Below are positions 45,169 through 56,076 of a DNA stretch of 64,000 bases, piece by piece (the stretch's first letter is position 1; the number at the start of each line of letters is the position of its first letter). The position numbers and the translations under genes were made by a program. The stretch lies in NCBI GenBank assembly GCA_004298155.1, contig SCRD01000012.1:496001-560000 (forward strand), in the 5' to 3' direction. The notes under the pieces were generated by a model. It was not told the DNA's origin, made no database searches, and worked only from the letters and a program-made list of their open reading frames with translations. This stretch comes from Acidobacteriota bacterium. GTDB taxonomy: Bacteria; Acidobacteriota; Terriglobia; UBA7540.

Positions 45169-48100
45169 ATGAAGGACAACAATTTCATCGACCTAGCCAC
45201 GGTCCGGGCAGGCCATGAAAACGGCGGCAAAAAACAGTTCTGGAGAAGCCTGGAACAACTGGCTGGCGCAGAAGATTTTCAGGAACTTGCGCAACGGGAG
45301 TTCCCCAAGAACCCTCCCGTCAAACAAGCGGAATCCGGAGTGAGCCGTCGAAACATGCTGAAATTGATGGCCGCTTCCGCCGGGCTGGCGGGATTGACCG
45401 CTTGCACGAAGCTACCCATCGAACACATTGCGCCTTACGTCCGGCCTTCGGAAGAGTTTGTTCCCGGCCACCCCTTGTTTTATGCCACTTCGATGCCCCG
45501 CCCTGAAGGGGGCGCGATCGGACTCCTTGTCAGGAGCAACATGGGCCGCCCGACCAAGGCGGAAGGCAATCCCGACCACCCTGCCAGCCTTGGCAGCACG
45601 GACATCTTTGGCCAGGCATCCGTACTCGATTTATGGGACCCTGATCGCGTCCAGACCGTATTGCACGAAGGCGCCATCACCAATTACAGCGAGTTCCTGG
45701 ATTTGCTGGGCCAGTTGCGCGGTTCGTACCTGACTCAGAAGGGCGCAGGATTCCGGGTCTTGACTGAGACCATTACGTCACCCACGCTGGGGAGCCAGCT
45801 CAAGTCGCTGCTGGCGCAATTCCCCGAGGCGAAGTGGCACCAGTACACCCCGGTCAACCGCCATGCGGAACGGGAAGGCATACGGGCGGTTTACGGCGAA
45901 GCGCTCAGCGTCTATTACAAGTTTGACCAGGCTGACGTGGTCGTATCGCTGGATTCTGACTTCCTGTGTTCCGGTCGAGGCGGAGTACGCTACAGTCGTG
46001 ATTTCGCTGACAAGCGGCGGATTCGAGACGCGCACAGCTCGATGAATCGCCTGTACGTGGTTGAATCCATGGCAACGATCACGGGCGCTACGGCCGATCA
46101 CCGGCTCCCGCTGAAGCCCAGCCAGATCGAGGCTTTTGCAACCGCGCTGGCGGCGGCAGTGGGTGTGAAAGGGATTGACGCTGGCGCACAGGCCCCGGCC
46201 GGGGTTCCGGCTGCATGGTTGTCTGGCGTTGCACACGACCTCCAGCAGCATCGCGGCGCCGGCATTGTTCTGGCCGGTGAGCAGCAACCGCCCGCCGTCC
46301 ACGCCCTGGCGCATGCCATCAATGCAGCGCTCGGCAATACCGGTAAAACCGTCATCTGCACTGCTCCGATTGAAATCCAGCCCGTCAACGAGATGGATTC
46401 CATCAAAGAACTTGTGGATGACATGAACGGCAGCAAGGTCGACACCCTTTTGATCATCGGCGGCAACCCGATATACAACGCTCCGGCCGATCTGGCTTTT
46501 GAAAAGGCGCTCGACCTCGTCAAACTGCGGCTTCGTCTTGGTATCTACAACGACGAGACCTCCTACCGCTGCCACTGGGTTGTTCCACAGGTCCATTTCC
46601 TGGAAGCCTGGAGCGACGAACGCGCTTATGACGGCACGGCTTGCGTCGTTCAGCCGCTGATCGCGCCGCTCTACGGAAATCGCTCTGCCCATGAGGTCCT
46701 GGGGGCGCTTCTTGGAGACCCTGGCCGCACTCCGCACGAGTGGGTGCGCGGTTATTGGTCAGACCAGAAACTTGCCACACCCACCGAGTATGAAACTTTC
46801 TGGGAGACCGCCCTCGAGAAAGGCGTTATACCGGGAACCGCCTTCCCGGCTAAAACCGTGACTCTCAAACCCGGCTTCGCCGCCGCTCTGGGTAAACACT
46901 CAAATGGTGGGAGCGCAAGCGCCGGTCCAATGGAGATTGCCTTCCGCCCGGACCCGACTGTCTGGGATGGCAGCTTTACCAACAATTCCTGGCTGCAGGA
47001 ACTCCCGAAACCGCTGACGACCATGACCTGGGATAACGCGGCGTACATCAGCCTGGCCGCCGCCGAGCAGCTCGGCGTCACAAATGGTGATGTGGTGGAG
47101 ATCGCCTACGATGGGCGCAAGCTCCGGCTCCCGGTCTGGATCCTTCCCGGGCATGCTGACGGCTGCCTGACCGTCACTTTTGGATACGGCCGGGCACGCG
47201 CGGGACGGGTTGGCAACGGAACAGGTTTTAATGCCTACTCCATCTGGACATCCGACAAGCCTGGCTTCGGTCCGATTTCCACGCCCAGAAAAACCGGAGA
47301 TCGCTACCATCTTGTGACCATGCAAAGGCACAACATCATTGGGGAAGGAGGCCACAAGCAAGAAGAGGAGAGCGTGGCCGCTTTTCGCCGGGACCTGGTG
47401 CGTGTCGCAAACCTTGACGAGTTTCGTTCCAATCCGGATTTCGCGGCTGACCCGCCGGAAGAAACGGTCCAGGCCCCCAACCTTTATCCCCGCTATGACT
47501 ACAGCACGGGATACCAGTGGGCCATGGCTATTGACTTGAACAGTTGCGTGGGCTGCAATGCCTGCGTGGTGGCCTGCTACGCCGAGAACAATATTGCCGT
47601 CGTGGGCAAGGAGCAGGTTGACCACGGGCGCATCATGCAATGGGTCCGCGTGGATACCTACTGGCGCGGCAGCCTGGAAAACCCCGAAGCCTATCACGTC
47701 GTAATGCCCTGCATGCACTGTGAAAACGCGCCCTGCGAATATGTATGCCCGGTGGGCGCGACCGTGCACAGCCCCGAAGGGCTCAACCTGATGGTTTACA
47801 ACCGCTGCGTCGGAACGCGGTATTGCTCCAATAACTGCCCCTACAAAGTGAGAAGGTTCAATTTCTTTCTATTTTCCGACTGGCAAACGCCCAGCCTTTA
47901 CGGCGTGCGGAACCCGGACGTTACAGTCCGCAGTCGCGGCGTGATGGAGAAATGCACGTACTGTGTGCAGCGCATCAAGGAAGCCGAAATCAGGACTCAG
48001 GAAGAAAATCGCACCATTCAGGATGGCGAGGTGGTCACCGCCTGCCAGCAGGCTTGCCCCACGCAGGCCATTGTATTTGGAAATATTAACGATCCCAAGA

Positions 48101-48222
48101 GCAAGATTTCAAACCATAAGGCTCAATCGAGGAACTACGTCTTGTTAGCCGAACTGAATATTCGTCCACGAACGTCGTACTTAGCGCGGCTGCGAAATCC
48201 GAATCCGGAGATCAAGGAGTAA
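45169..48222 (+). CDS. actB: Alternative Complex III molybdopterin-like/Fe-S subunit ActB
   Basis: The 1,017-residue fusion has a twin-arginine motif at residues 60-61 ([14 protein letters not shown]) ahead of a lipobox-like LTAC. An inactive molybdopterin-oxidoreductase-like body follows (about 90-740). The C-terminal part is a ferredoxin-like module with cysteine clusters beginning at C793 ([11 protein letters not shown]), C848 ([14 protein letters not shown]), C880 ([12 protein letters not shown]), C929 (CTYC) and C959 (CQQACP). Those ligands suit four clusters. In known ACIII the MopB part binds no cofactor. It carries electrons from the membrane quinol sites to ActA and ActE. Confidence 0.93.
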   Translation: MKDNNFIDLATVRAGHENGGKKQFWRSLEQLAGAEDFQELAQREFPKNPPVKQAESGVSRRNMLKLMAASAGLAGLTACTKLPIEHIAPYVRPSEEFVPGHPLFYATSMPRPEGGAIGLLVRSNMGRPTKAEGNPDHPASLGSTDIFGQASVLDLWDPDRVQTVLHEGAITNYSEFLDLLGQLRGSYLTQKGAGFRVLTETITSPTLGSQLKSLLAQFPEAKWHQYTPVNRHAEREGIRAVYGEALSVYYKFDQADVVVSLDSDFLCSGRGGVRYSRDFADKRRIRDAHSSMNRLYVVESMATITGATADHRLPLKPSQIEAFATALAAAVGVKGIDAGAQAPAGVPAAWLSGVAHDLQQHRGAGIVLAGEQQPPAVHALAHAINAALGNTGKTVICTAPIEIQPVNEMDSIKELVDDMNGSKVDTLLIIGGNPIYNAPADLAFEKALDLVKLRLRLGIYNDETSYRCHWVVPQVHFLEAWSDERAYDGTACVVQPLIAPLYGNRSAHEVLGALLGDPGRTPHEWVRGYWSDQKLATPTEYETFWETALEKGVIPGTAFPAKTVTLKPGFAAALGKHSNGGSASAGPMEIAFRPDPTVWDGSFTNNSWLQELPKPLTTMTWDNAAYISLAAAEQLGVTNGDVVEIAYDGRKLRLPVWILPGHADGCLTVTFGYGRARAGRVGNGTGFNAYSIWTSDKPGFGPISTPRKTGDRYHLVTMQRHNIIGEGGHKQEEESVAAFRRDLVRVANLDEFRSNPDFAADPPEETVQAPNLYPRYDYSTGYQWAMAIDLNSCVGCNACVVACYAENNIAVVGKEQVDHGRIMQWVRVDTYWRGSLENPEAYHVVMPCMHCENAPCEYVCPVGATVHSPEGLNLMVYNRCVGTRYCSNNCPYKVRRFNFFLFSDWQTPSLYGVRNPDVTVRSRGVMEKCTYCVQRIKEAEIRTQEENRTIQDGEVVTACQQACPTQAIVFGNINDPKSKISNHKAQSRNYVLLAELNIRPRTSYLARLRNPNPEIKE

Positions 48223-48226
48223 GGGG

Positions 48227-49615
48227 ATGGCTGGAATAGAACCCGATAATGTGGGTACCCTGGTTTCCCCGGGAAGCGATGTCCTTGGCCCCGGCCATTC
48301 TTACGGGTCGGTAACCGACAAGATCAGCGCGATCGTCCTCACCCGAGGGACCGGCAATAAGTATAAGGTTGGATTCGGGGTCGCCGTGTTGCTCTTCATT
48401 GGGCTTAACATGGGCATCACGGTCCTGATGGCGTATGGCGTCGGGGTATGGGGCATTAATATTCCGGTAGGCTGGGGCTATGCCATCACCAATTTTGTCT
48501 GGTGGATCGGAATCGGCCACGCCGGGACACTGATCTCGGCCTTCCTTTTGTTGATGCGGCAGAAGTGGCGCACATCGATCAACCGGTTCGCGGAGGCCAT
48601 GACGCTTTTCGCAGTGGCTTGCGCGGGCATGTTCCCCCTGCTGCACATGGGTCGGCCTTGGCTCTTCTACTGGCTGCTTCCCTACCCTGACACAATGGGC
48701 GTGTGGCCGCAGTTTCGCAGCCCTCTGGTATGGGACGTTTTCGCGGTCTCGACTTACGCGACTGTTTCATTGCTGTTCTGGTACGTTGGCCTGATCCCAG
48801 ACCTTGCAACTCTTCGCGACCGTGCTACAAAAAAGTTCAAGCAGGTCATTTACGGAGTTTTCGCGCTCGGATGGAGAGGCTCGGCGCGGCATTGGAAGAA
48901 CTATGAAATGGCCGGATTGCTGCTCGCGGGACTGGCAACACCACTGGTTGTCTCCGTCCACACGGTGGTCAGCTTCGACTTCACCATTGCGGTCCTTCCA
49001 GGCTGGCACAGCACGATCTTCCCGCCCTATTTCGTTGCGGGCGCCATCTATTCCGGCTTTGCGATGGTGATTGCGCTGGCCGTGCCCCTGCGGAAGTACT
49101 ACGGGCTCGAAGATTTCCTCACCATCCGCCACCTGGACAATATGGGCAAGATCATGCTGGCCACGGGCCTGATCGTCGCTTACAGCTACGTCATGGAAAC
49201 CTTCATGGCGTTTTACAGCGGCAACAAGTTTGACATTTACATGATCATGAACAGGATGACAGGGCCATACGCGGTTATTTACTGGGTGCTGATCGCAGTA
49301 AACCTGGTCATTCCCCAATTGCTGTGGTCAGCGCGAATCCGGCGCAACCCCCTGTATCTTTTCCTGATGTCCTTCTCCGTCCAGACCGGCATGTGGCTGG
49401 AACGCTACATGATTATCGTTACCAGCCTCCATCGCGATTTTGTTCCCTCTTCGTGGGGAATGTTCGCTCCTACACGCTGGGACTGGATCGTCTTCCTTGG
49501 CACCATCGGCTTTTTCTTTACTCTCTTCTACCTGTTTATCCGCTTCCTGCCCATGATCTCGATCTTCGAGATGCGGGACCTGGTCCACAAGACCGCAGAG
49601 GAGGCCAGACCTTAA
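48227..49615 (+). CDS. actC: Alternative Complex III NrfD-like membrane subunit ActC
   Basis: The 462-residue polytopic protein has about ten TM helices of the NrfD/PsrC type. Conserved features include VWWIGIGHAGTLISAFLLL and LLHMGRPWLFYWLLPYP. ActC is a likely menaquinol-oxidising subunit. It starts 4 bases after actB and is directly followed by actD. It is related in fold to ActF, also in this operon. Confidence 0.93.
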   Translation: MAGIEPDNVGTLVSPGSDVLGPGHSYGSVTDKISAIVLTRGTGNKYKVGFGVAVLLFIGLNMGITVLMAYGVGVWGINIPVGWGYAITNFVWWIGIGHAGTLISAFLLLMRQKWRTSINRFAEAMTLFAVACAGMFPLLHMGRPWLFYWLLPYPDTMGVWPQFRSPLVWDVFAVSTYATVSLLFWYVGLIPDLATLRDRATKKFKQVIYGVFALGWRGSARHWKNYEMAGLLLAGLATPLVVSVHTVVSFDFTIAVLPGWHSTIFPPYFVAGAIYSGFAMVIALAVPLRKYYGLEDFLTIRHLDNMGKIMLATGLIVAYSYVMETFMAFYSGNKFDIYMIMNRMTGPYAVIYWVLIAVNLVIPQLLWSARIRRNPLYLFLMSFSVQTGMWLERYMIIVTSLHRDFVPSSWGMFAPTRWDWIVFLGTIGFFFTLFYLFIRFLPMISIFEMRDLVHKTAEEARP

Positions 49616-50155
49616 ATGAGAAGCATGAATTCGTTTTACGGACTGATGGCCGAGTTTATTTCGGCGGAAGAACTTCTCGAAGCAAGCCAGCGCGCCAGCG
49701 AAGCCGGTTACCGGAAGATGGACGCGTATTCGCCTTTTCCCATCGAGGGGCTTTCTGAAGCCGTAGGGTTTTATAAGTCCAAGCTCCCGCTCCTCGTCTT
49801 CTGCGGAGGCTTATTTGGCTGTTGCGGCGGCTTCTTCCTCCAGTGGTGGCCGAACGTCATTGGGTACCCGCAGAATATCGGCGGCAAACCTTGGGACAGC
49901 TGGCCTGCCTTTATTCCGATTACATTCGAACTGACAATTCTGTGCGCCGCATTGTCGGCCACGTTCGGCATGATTGCGCTCAACCGGCTGCCATCTCCTT
50001 ATCACCCTGCGTTCAACGTTGAGCGATTTGCGCTGGCGAGCAAGGACCGTTTCTTCCTGATGATCGAGGCGGAAGACCCCATGTTTGACCTGGAGCGGAC
50101 TCGGCAATTTCTGAATGAACTCAATCCTCGCGAGGTATCTGAAGTTGAAAGCTAA
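49616..50155 (+). CDS. actD: Alternative Complex III subunit ActD
   Basis: The 179-residue DUF3341 protein has a soluble N-terminal part (FYGLMAEFISAEELLEASQR, then MDAYSPFPIEGL) and two TM segments (about 60-80 and 100-122). Length and pattern fit ActD. It starts immediately after the actC stop. It scaffolds ActC, ActF and the heme subunits in known structures. Confidence 0.9.
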   Translation: MRSMNSFYGLMAEFISAEELLEASQRASEAGYRKMDAYSPFPIEGLSEAVGFYKSKLPLLVFCGGLFGCCGGFFLQWWPNVIGYPQNIGGKPWDSWPAFIPITFELTILCAALSATFGMIALNRLPSPYHPAFNVERFALASKDRFFLMIEAEDPMFDLERTRQFLNELNPREVSEVES

Positions 50156-50810
50156 CAGGGGCCAGAGACAACACGTAACGACGGCAGCCTCATCCGTCTC
50201 TTTCCCAGGGTCATTTATCACTCAGACGCGTACCGGAACGGCCCTGCGATGGGCGGCCATCGCGATGGTCGGGGTCCTGATGGCGGGTTGTCGGCTCGAT
50301 ATGCACGTCGAGCCGAAATATAAAGGTCTTGAGCCAAGCAGCTTCTTCAACGACGGGCGCTCAGAGCGGCCGGTTGTTCCCGGGACAGTTGCCAGAGGAG
50401 AGCTAAGGACCGACGAACTGTACTACACCGGCAAGATCAACGGCCAGATCGCTAACCTCTTCCCATTTGCGATCACAAAAGAAGATCTCGACCGCGGCCA
50501 GGAACGGTTCAACGTTTACTGCGCCCCTTGCCACGACTATACGGGAAGCGGCAACGGAATGATCGTACAAAGAGGATTTCCGGCGCCGCCTTCCTACCAC
50601 ATCGACCGCCTGATGAAGGCGCCGGTTGGCCATTTCTTTGACGTTATGACCAATGGCTATGGGACCATGTACAGCTACGCGGGCCGCGTCTCTCCCAGAG
50701 ACCGCTGGTGCATTGCGGCTTATATCCGCGCTTTGCAGTTGAGCCAGAATGCTCCCACAAGCGATGTTCCGCCAAACGAACTTACGAAACTTGAAGGATC
50801 GGCACAATGA
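50115..50810 (+). CDS. actE: Alternative Complex III monoheme cytochrome c subunit ActE
   Basis: The 231-residue frame starts at an ATG inside actD (41-base overlap). A later non-ATG start closer to the signal peptide is possible, because the first 40 residues are polar and unlike a signal sequence. A lipoprotein signal (AIAMVGVLMAGC) leads to an acylated Cys. The heme motif CAPCH is in RFNVYCAPCHDYTGSGNG, with a distal Met candidate in GTMYSYAGR. It overlaps actF by four bases. Confidence 0.9.
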   Translation: MNSILARYLKLKANRGQRQHVTTAASSVSFPGSFITQTRTGTALRWAAIAMVGVLMAGCRLDMHVEPKYKGLEPSSFFNDGRSERPVVPGTVARGELRTDELYYTGKINGQIANLFPFAITKEDLDRGQERFNVYCAPCHDYTGSGNGMIVQRGFPAPPSYHIDRLMKAPVGHFFDVMTNGYGTMYSYAGRVSPRDRWCIAAYIRALQLSQNAPTSDVPPNELTKLEGSAQ

Positions 50811-51958
50811 ACGAAGATACCCTGAAGCCCGGACTCGATCGTGCCCAACGCTGGTTTTTGATGGTCGGCGTGGTCGCCCTGGCAGCATGCGCCTACGGGG
50901 CCTATTCCAACTGGACAGGGTTCCTCAGGGCATACCTCGTCGCATACATGCTCTGGTTTCTAATCGGGATTGGATGCCTCGCCATACTCATGTTGCACCA
51001 CATGGTGGGCGGCAAGTGGGGATACGTGATCCGGCGCACACTCGAGGCCGGCACCCGAACCATCCCGCTGCTGGCGCTGTTCTTCATCCCTCTGGCCATT
51101 GGACACTCAGACCAGCAGTTGTATCCCGCGGTGAGTGGCACTTCGTTCAAGGCACTATATCTGAGCCCGTCTTTTTATTTCGCCCGTGTCATTATTTATT
51201 TCGCCGCATTCCTGTTCTTCGCGTATTCCCTGAACAAGGTGTCGTCGCTGCAGGACCAGGGAACAGCGCATGGGTTACTAAAGAGGTTCAGCAACCTTAG
51301 CGCCCCCGGGCTGTTGATCTATTGCGCGGCCATCAGCTGGGCCTCCTTCGATTGGGTCATGGCGCTGGAACCAAACTTTTTTTCAACCATCTTTGGCATG
51401 ATCTTTATCATAATGTCGGCCCTGGCGGCAATGTCGTTCACGATTATCGTTTCCATGATTCTGTCGAAACACAAGCCGTTGTTAGGAGTCATTACTTCGT
51501 ACAACTTCAACGACCTGGGCAATATCCTGCTGACGTTTGTGATGCTTTGGGCTTACTTGTCTTTCTCCCAGTTTCTGATTATCTGGGCCGGCAACATGCA
51601 GGATGAGAATTTCTGGTATGCGGTCCGAGGGACCGGCGGCTGGAGATGGGTGGCGCTGTTCATCATTCTTTTCCACTTTGCCGTGCCCTTCATCCTTCTA
51701 TTGAACCGGCCGGTAAAAAGGCACATGAAGGCCCTCGCATTTGTAGGCGGCAGCCTGGTTGTGATGACCTGGATTGACCTCTACTGGTTCATCATGCCCG
51801 CCTTCTATCCGCTGGGGCCGCATATCGATTGGATAGACATTGTTGCTCCTTTCGCGGTTGGCGGGTTGTGGCTGGCGTTCTTTGTCCGCCAGCTCAAGGC
51901 CAAACCCCGCCTGCCTTTGCACGATCCAAGGTTCGAGGGAGTCGTTCAGCATGGATGA
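50807..51958 (+). CDS. actF: Alternative Complex III second NrfD-like membrane subunit ActF
   Basis: The 383-residue polytopic protein has about ten TM helices, a paralogue of ActC in fold, with MLHHMVGGKWGYVIRR, then ISWASFDWVMALEP. The ATG overlaps the actE stop. ActF completes the six-gene act set found in Rhodothermus-like ACIII. Together with ActC it forms the membrane core. The gene overlaps the next small gene by eight bases. Confidence 0.92.
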   Translation: MNEDTLKPGLDRAQRWFLMVGVVALAACAYGAYSNWTGFLRAYLVAYMLWFLIGIGCLAILMLHHMVGGKWGYVIRRTLEAGTRTIPLLALFFIPLAIGHSDQQLYPAVSGTSFKALYLSPSFYFARVIIYFAAFLFFAYSLNKVSSLQDQGTAHGLLKRFSNLSAPGLLIYCAAISWASFDWVMALEPNFFSTIFGMIFIIMSALAAMSFTIIVSMILSKHKPLLGVITSYNFNDLGNILLTFVMLWAYLSFSQFLIIWAGNMQDENFWYAVRGTGGWRWVALFIILFHFAVPFILLLNRPVKRHMKALAFVGGSLVVMTWIDLYWFIMPAFYPLGPHIDWIDIVAPFAVGGLWLAFFVRQLKAKPRLPLHDPRFEGVVQHG

Positions 51959-52418
51959 GAATATGCCTCATTCTGGGGACCCGAAGCACCGGCATGAAAC
52001 TCGAGAGGCGGTGCCTCGATATATCCTGTTCTTTGCCGCGGGTCTTGGCATGGCCGTTGTGGCAGGCTTCCTTGTCAGTTGGGGGACCCTTGCATACTTC
52101 AAGAGCCATCAGAATTACGCTCCCCCAAAGTCGGCTATTTCAGCAGGCCGCGTTCTGCCGCCACCGGGAGTGCCGCAGCTTCAGACGCATCCCGAAGCGG
52201 ACCTGCAGGTATATCTTAAGAAGCAACATGAGATTCTCGACTCATACGGATGGGTGGACCGGAAGAATAATGTGGTTCGACTTCCGATACAGCGCGCAAT
52301 GAATATCCTGCTCCAACAGGGCCTTCCGGTGCGCAACAGCAAGACGCCAAAAGGCGCGGTACAGCCTGGCGAAGTCCAGCAGTACGAGGTCCCGCAGGGC
52401 TATATGCCGCAGAACTAA
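51951..52418 (+). CDS. One-TM protein of the ACIII-oxidase operon, uncharacterised
   Basis: The protein is 155 residues from the ATG at 51951; longer frames upstream lie inside actF. It has a His/Glu-rich head, one TM helix (about 24-48, YILFFAAGLGMAVVAGFLVS) and a periplasmic tail. The tail carries a motif EILDSYGWVDRKNNVVRLPI, then QRAMNILLQQGLPVR. I have a recollection of this tail motif in unnamed proteins beside SCO and cytochrome oxidase genes, but cannot search. Overlap with actF and position before sco suggest a role in coupling or assembling ACIII and the oxidase. Confidence 0.75.
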   Translation: MDENMPHSGDPKHRHETREAVPRYILFFAAGLGMAVVAGFLVSWGTLAYFKSHQNYAPPKSAISAGRVLPPPGVPQLQTHPEADLQVYLKKQHEILDSYGWVDRKNNVVRLPIQRAMNILLQQGLPVRNSKTPKGAVQPGEVQQYEVPQGYMPQN

Positions 52419-52470
52419 GATCAACACTAAAGCTGGTGGTCAACTGGCTGCCAGAAAGTCAGGGTTCATC

Positions 52471-53448
52471 ATGGCTGTGGAGCATAATCAGGAAAGGTTC
52501 GGCGCCGCAAGGCGCGGTCTGCATGGCAGTTTGCCGATGAAATTGGCATATATTTTTGCATTGTGCATGACCATAACAGTCGTCTACCCGTCCGTTACAA
52601 GAGGACAAATTTCCAAAATCCTTCAAGCCCGTGGGTTTCAGGGGCCTCCGCAAGGGGGAGCTTCCGCCCAGAATTCCAAAGTGGTGCCTCCCCAGCTGAA
52701 AGATGTTGGCATCGACCAGCGGTTGAACAGCCAGGTTCCCCTGGATCTGGTGTTCCACGACGAGACCGGGAAGACGGTCCGGCTGGGCGACTATTTCGGC
52801 AATAAACCTGTCATCGTTTCCCTGATTTATTTCAACTGCCCGCAGCTCTGCCCCATGGTCGAAAACGGGCTTCTGGAGAGTCTCAGGGAGGTCCGGTTTG
52901 ATGTCGGCAATCAGTATAATGTGCTGACGGTCAGCTTTGACCCAAAGGACTCATCCAACCAAGCCTATGCGAAAAGGGCGACTTATCTTTCCATGTATAA
53001 CCGCAAAGGCGCAGCCGCTGGATGGCACTTCCTGACGGGAGACGAACCCTCGATCGCCGCCCTCACCAAAGCGCTGGGGTTCCGCTACAATTACGATCCG
53101 CAAACCCAGCAGTATTCCCATGCCACGGCCATCGTCGTCTTGACGCCTCAGGGCAAAGTTTCGCAGTACTTTTACGGCATTCGTTATCCAGCCGGCGCAG
53201 TCCGCCTGGCCCTGGTGGAGGCATCGCAGGGAAAGATTGGAAATCCCGTCGATGCCGTCCTGCTTTTTTGCAGCCATTACGACGTGAGCACGGGGAAATA
53301 CAGCCTGATCATCTCCCGCGTCCTCTTTATTGCCGGCCTGGCAACCGTAATTATTTTGGGCGTGTTGTTACTGGTCCTGTTTAAAAGCAAGCCCTCCAAA
53401 CAGCACGGGCGGCTCGCCGCGCAGGGGTCTGTTCGGGTCGGGAGGTAG
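52471..53448 (+). CDS. SCO1/SenC-type copper chaperone
   Basis: The 325-residue frame starts at an ATG with AGGG upstream. An alternative ATG 22 codons later gives a clean signal peptide (MKLAYIFALCMTITVV). The thioredoxin-like domain has the copper site CPQLCP (first Cys at residue 123 of the long form), and the distant His is in QQYSHATAIVVL. A C-terminal TM helix (about 285-307) is unusual for SCO but seen in bacterial forms. It would load the Cu-A centre of CoxB, encoded next. Confidence 0.9.
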   Translation: MAVEHNQERFGAARRGLHGSLPMKLAYIFALCMTITVVYPSVTRGQISKILQARGFQGPPQGGASAQNSKVVPPQLKDVGIDQRLNSQVPLDLVFHDETGKTVRLGDYFGNKPVIVSLIYFNCPQLCPMVENGLLESLREVRFDVGNQYNVLTVSFDPKDSSNQAYAKRATYLSMYNRKGAAAGWHFLTGDEPSIAALTKALGFRYNYDPQTQQYSHATAIVVLTPQGKVSQYFYGIRYPAGAVRLALVEASQGKIGNPVDAVLLFCSHYDVSTGKYSLIISRVLFIAGLATVIILGVLLLVLFKSKPSKQHGRLAAQGSVRVGR

Positions 53449-53500
53449 AACAATTAGCATTGCGTGAGTGGGCCTGAATCGGAGAGGGTGAAAGAATACA

Positions 53501-54451
53501 ATGCCACAAGCTTTTCCATTATTTCCGCAGCAAGCTTCGACGGTCGCTCCGGCAGTTGACCACCTTTTTTATTTTCTGACGGCGGTGTCCGTTTTCTTCG
53601 GCACGCTCATCTTCCTGCTGATTTTCTACTTTGCAGTCAAATATCGCCGGCGTTCGAAGGATGAGGGGCCGCCGAAAAACCAGGTGGTAAACAATATTCC
53701 GCTCGAGGTCACCTGGACGGTTATTCCAATGATCCTGGTCGCCATCATGTATTTCTGGGGCGCCAAAATTTTTGTCAGCAACGCAACGCCGCCCAAGGAT
53801 GCCATGGAGGTGTTCGTAATCGGAAAACAATGGATGTGGCACATTGAACACACGAATGGGAAACGTGAAATCAATGCGCTGCACATGCCGGTTGGAGTCC
53901 CGGTCAAGCTCACCATGACGTCCCAGGATGTTATTCACGATTTTTCAGTTCCCGCCTTCCGGATGAAGATGGACGTGGTGCCAGATCGCTATACCACTGA
54001 ATGGTTTGAAGCAACCACCCCGGGCAAATACCACCTCTTTTGCGATCAATATTGCGGAATGGGCCATTCTTTAATGGCAGGTTGGGTGTACGTCATGAGC
54101 CAGGAAGATTACCAGAGGTGGCTCAACAGCGGGGTAACGGGCACAACCATGGCAGAAAAGGGTGAAACTCTTTATCATCAGTACGGATGCATCACCTGCC
54201 ATGGCACGGGGAAAGGTCCGGCGTTCGTAGGATTATACGGCAAGCCGGTCAAACTATCAGACGGCCAGACGGTGATAGCCAATGATGCCTATATTCGTCA
54301 GTCGATTCTGGACCCGAGCTCCCAGATTGTTAATGGATACCCGGCGATTATGCCAACATTTAAGGGCCAGGTGACCGAGGAGCAGATCCTGCAAATCACG
54401 GCCTACATCAAATCGCTGGCATCAAAAGAAAGGAATTTGGGGACACCATGA
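53501..54451 (+). CDS. coxB: Cytochrome c oxidase subunit II with fused cytochrome c (caa3-type)
   Basis: The 316-residue protein has two TM helices (about 22-46 and 68-88) and a Cu-A domain with its His in [11 protein letters not shown]. The cluster [13 protein letters not shown] starts at C181 and has all Cys, His and Met ligands. A fused cytochrome c domain has CITCH (C230) and a late Met in AIMPTFKG. This makes it a caa3-type enzyme that can receive electrons directly from ACIII. The last four bases overlap coxA. Confidence 0.95.
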   Translation: MPQAFPLFPQQASTVAPAVDHLFYFLTAVSVFFGTLIFLLIFYFAVKYRRRSKDEGPPKNQVVNNIPLEVTWTVIPMILVAIMYFWGAKIFVSNATPPKDAMEVFVIGKQWMWHIEHTNGKREINALHMPVGVPVKLTMTSQDVIHDFSVPAFRMKMDVVPDRYTTEWFEATTPGKYHLFCDQYCGMGHSLMAGWVYVMSQEDYQRWLNSGVTGTTMAEKGETLYHQYGCITCHGTGKGPAFVGLYGKPVKLSDGQTVIANDAYIRQSILDPSSQIVNGYPAIMPTFKGQVTEEQILQITAYIKSLASKERNLGTP

Positions 54452-56076
54452 GCAGTGCAGAAGTCGCAATCGAGCCCCGCATTCATTACCTGAATGTGGA
54501 CTACAGCATTAAATCGTGGCTGCTTACCACCGACCACAAGAGGATCGCCTGGCTTTACCTGATGTCGATCACGTTCTTCTTTACGATCGGTGGGCTGGCC
54601 GCGACCCTGATGCGGCTGAACTTGCTTGAGCCCCAGGGTCTGCTGGTCGAGCCGGAAACCTACAACAAGCTTTTCAGCATCCACGGGATCATCATGGTCT
54701 TTCTCTTCCTGGTGCCCTCGATCCCTGCCGTGCTGGGCAACTTCCTGCTTCCCATCATGCTCGGCGCCCGCGACGTTGCGTTCCCCCGGTTGAATCTGTT
54801 GAGCTGGTACATCTTCATGACGGGCGGATCGCTTGTCATTTACGCGGTGATTGCCGGCGGGGTTGATACCGGCTGGACCTTTTATACGCCTTTGAGCAGT
54901 CTGTACCTCAACACCCACGTGATGGCAGCAGCAGGCGGCGTCTTTATTGCGGGTTTTTCGTCGATCCTTACCGGCCTGAATTTTGTTGTGACCATTCACA
55001 AGATGCGAGCCCCCGGCCTCACATGGTTCCGTCTGCCGCTCTTTGTCTGGTCCATGTACGCGGCCAGCATCATTTTTATCATCGGAACGCCGGTGATCGC
55101 TATCTCCCTCGCCCTGATCGTTATCGAGCATTTTTTCCACGTCGGGCTTTTTGACCCGGCCCTCGGCGGAGACCCCGTTCTCTTCCAGCACCTTTTCTGG
55201 TTCTATTCCCATCCAGCCGTGTATGTTATGGTTCTGCCGTCAATGGGAGTGATCAGTGAATTGATCACCGCCTTTTCTAAGAAGAAAATTTTCGGATACC
55301 ATTTTGTTGCGTTTTCGAGCATTGCGATTGCCGCCATCGGATTTCTCGTGTGGGGACACCACATGTTCGTGAGCAGCCAGTCAGTCTATGCCGGCCTGGT
55401 TTTCTCTGCCCTCAGCATGGCCGTGGCTATACCATCCGCGATCAAGGTTTTTAACTGGACAGCAACCCTTTATAAAGGGTCTATTTCCTATGAAGCTCCC
55501 ATGCTCTACGCGCTGGGTTTCATCGGACTTTTCACGATCGGTGGGCTGACCGGTCTGTATCTGGCCAGCATTGGAGTGGACCAGCATGTGCACGACACTT
55601 ACTTTGTGATCGCACATTTCCATTACATCATGGTTGGCGGCGCCGTCATGGGCTACCTGGGAGGGATCCACTACTGGTGGCCTAAAATGACCGGGCGCCT
55701 CTATCCGGATGGTTGGGCGAGGGTTTCGGCCATCATTATCTTTATTGGCTTCAACCTCACATTCTTCCCGCAGTTTATCCTGGGTTACCTTGGCATGCCT
55801 CGCCGCTATGCCGTCTACCCGGCTGAGTTCCACACGCTGAATGTCGTGTCGACCGCCGGCGCCTCGATTCTGGGCCTTGGCTATGTTATCCCTCTGATTT
55901 ATCTTGCCTGGTCGGCACGCTACGGCCCCATTGCAGGTCCCAATCCTTGGAAAGCAACCGGCTTGGAATGGACTACCACGTCTCCCCCTCCGACCCACAA
56001 TTTTGAGGAAACGCCTGTCGTTACCGAAGAGCCCTATGGGTATGATCGACTCGCGGAGGAAATACAAGTTGCATAA
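54448..56076 (+). CDS. coxA: Cytochrome c oxidase subunit I, A2-type
   Basis: The 542-residue protein has twelve TM helices and all heme and copper ligands, including [13 protein letters not shown], the GHHMF pair and [14 protein letters not shown]. The key stretch is [10 protein letters not shown] (residues 250-259). Glu of the A1 type (GHPEVY) is replaced by Ala, with Tyr-Ser just before His255, the mark of the A2 family known from Rhodothermus and Thermus caa3 oxidases. His255-Tyr259 would make the cross-linked pair. It overlaps coxB and coxC. Confidence 0.95.
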   Translation: MSSAEVAIEPRIHYLNVDYSIKSWLLTTDHKRIAWLYLMSITFFFTIGGLAATLMRLNLLEPQGLLVEPETYNKLFSIHGIIMVFLFLVPSIPAVLGNFLLPIMLGARDVAFPRLNLLSWYIFMTGGSLVIYAVIAGGVDTGWTFYTPLSSLYLNTHVMAAAGGVFIAGFSSILTGLNFVVTIHKMRAPGLTWFRLPLFVWSMYAASIIFIIGTPVIAISLALIVIEHFFHVGLFDPALGGDPVLFQHLFWFYSHPAVYVMVLPSMGVISELITAFSKKKIFGYHFVAFSSIAIAAIGFLVWGHHMFVSSQSVYAGLVFSALSMAVAIPSAIKVFNWTATLYKGSISYEAPMLYALGFIGLFTIGGLTGLYLASIGVDQHVHDTYFVIAHFHYIMVGGAVMGYLGGIHYWWPKMTGRLYPDGWARVSAIIIFIGFNLTFFPQFILGYLGMPRRYAVYPAEFHTLNVVSTAGASILGLGYVIPLIYLAWSARYGPIAGPNPWKATGLEWTTTSPPPTHNFEETPVVTEEPYGYDRLAEEIQVA

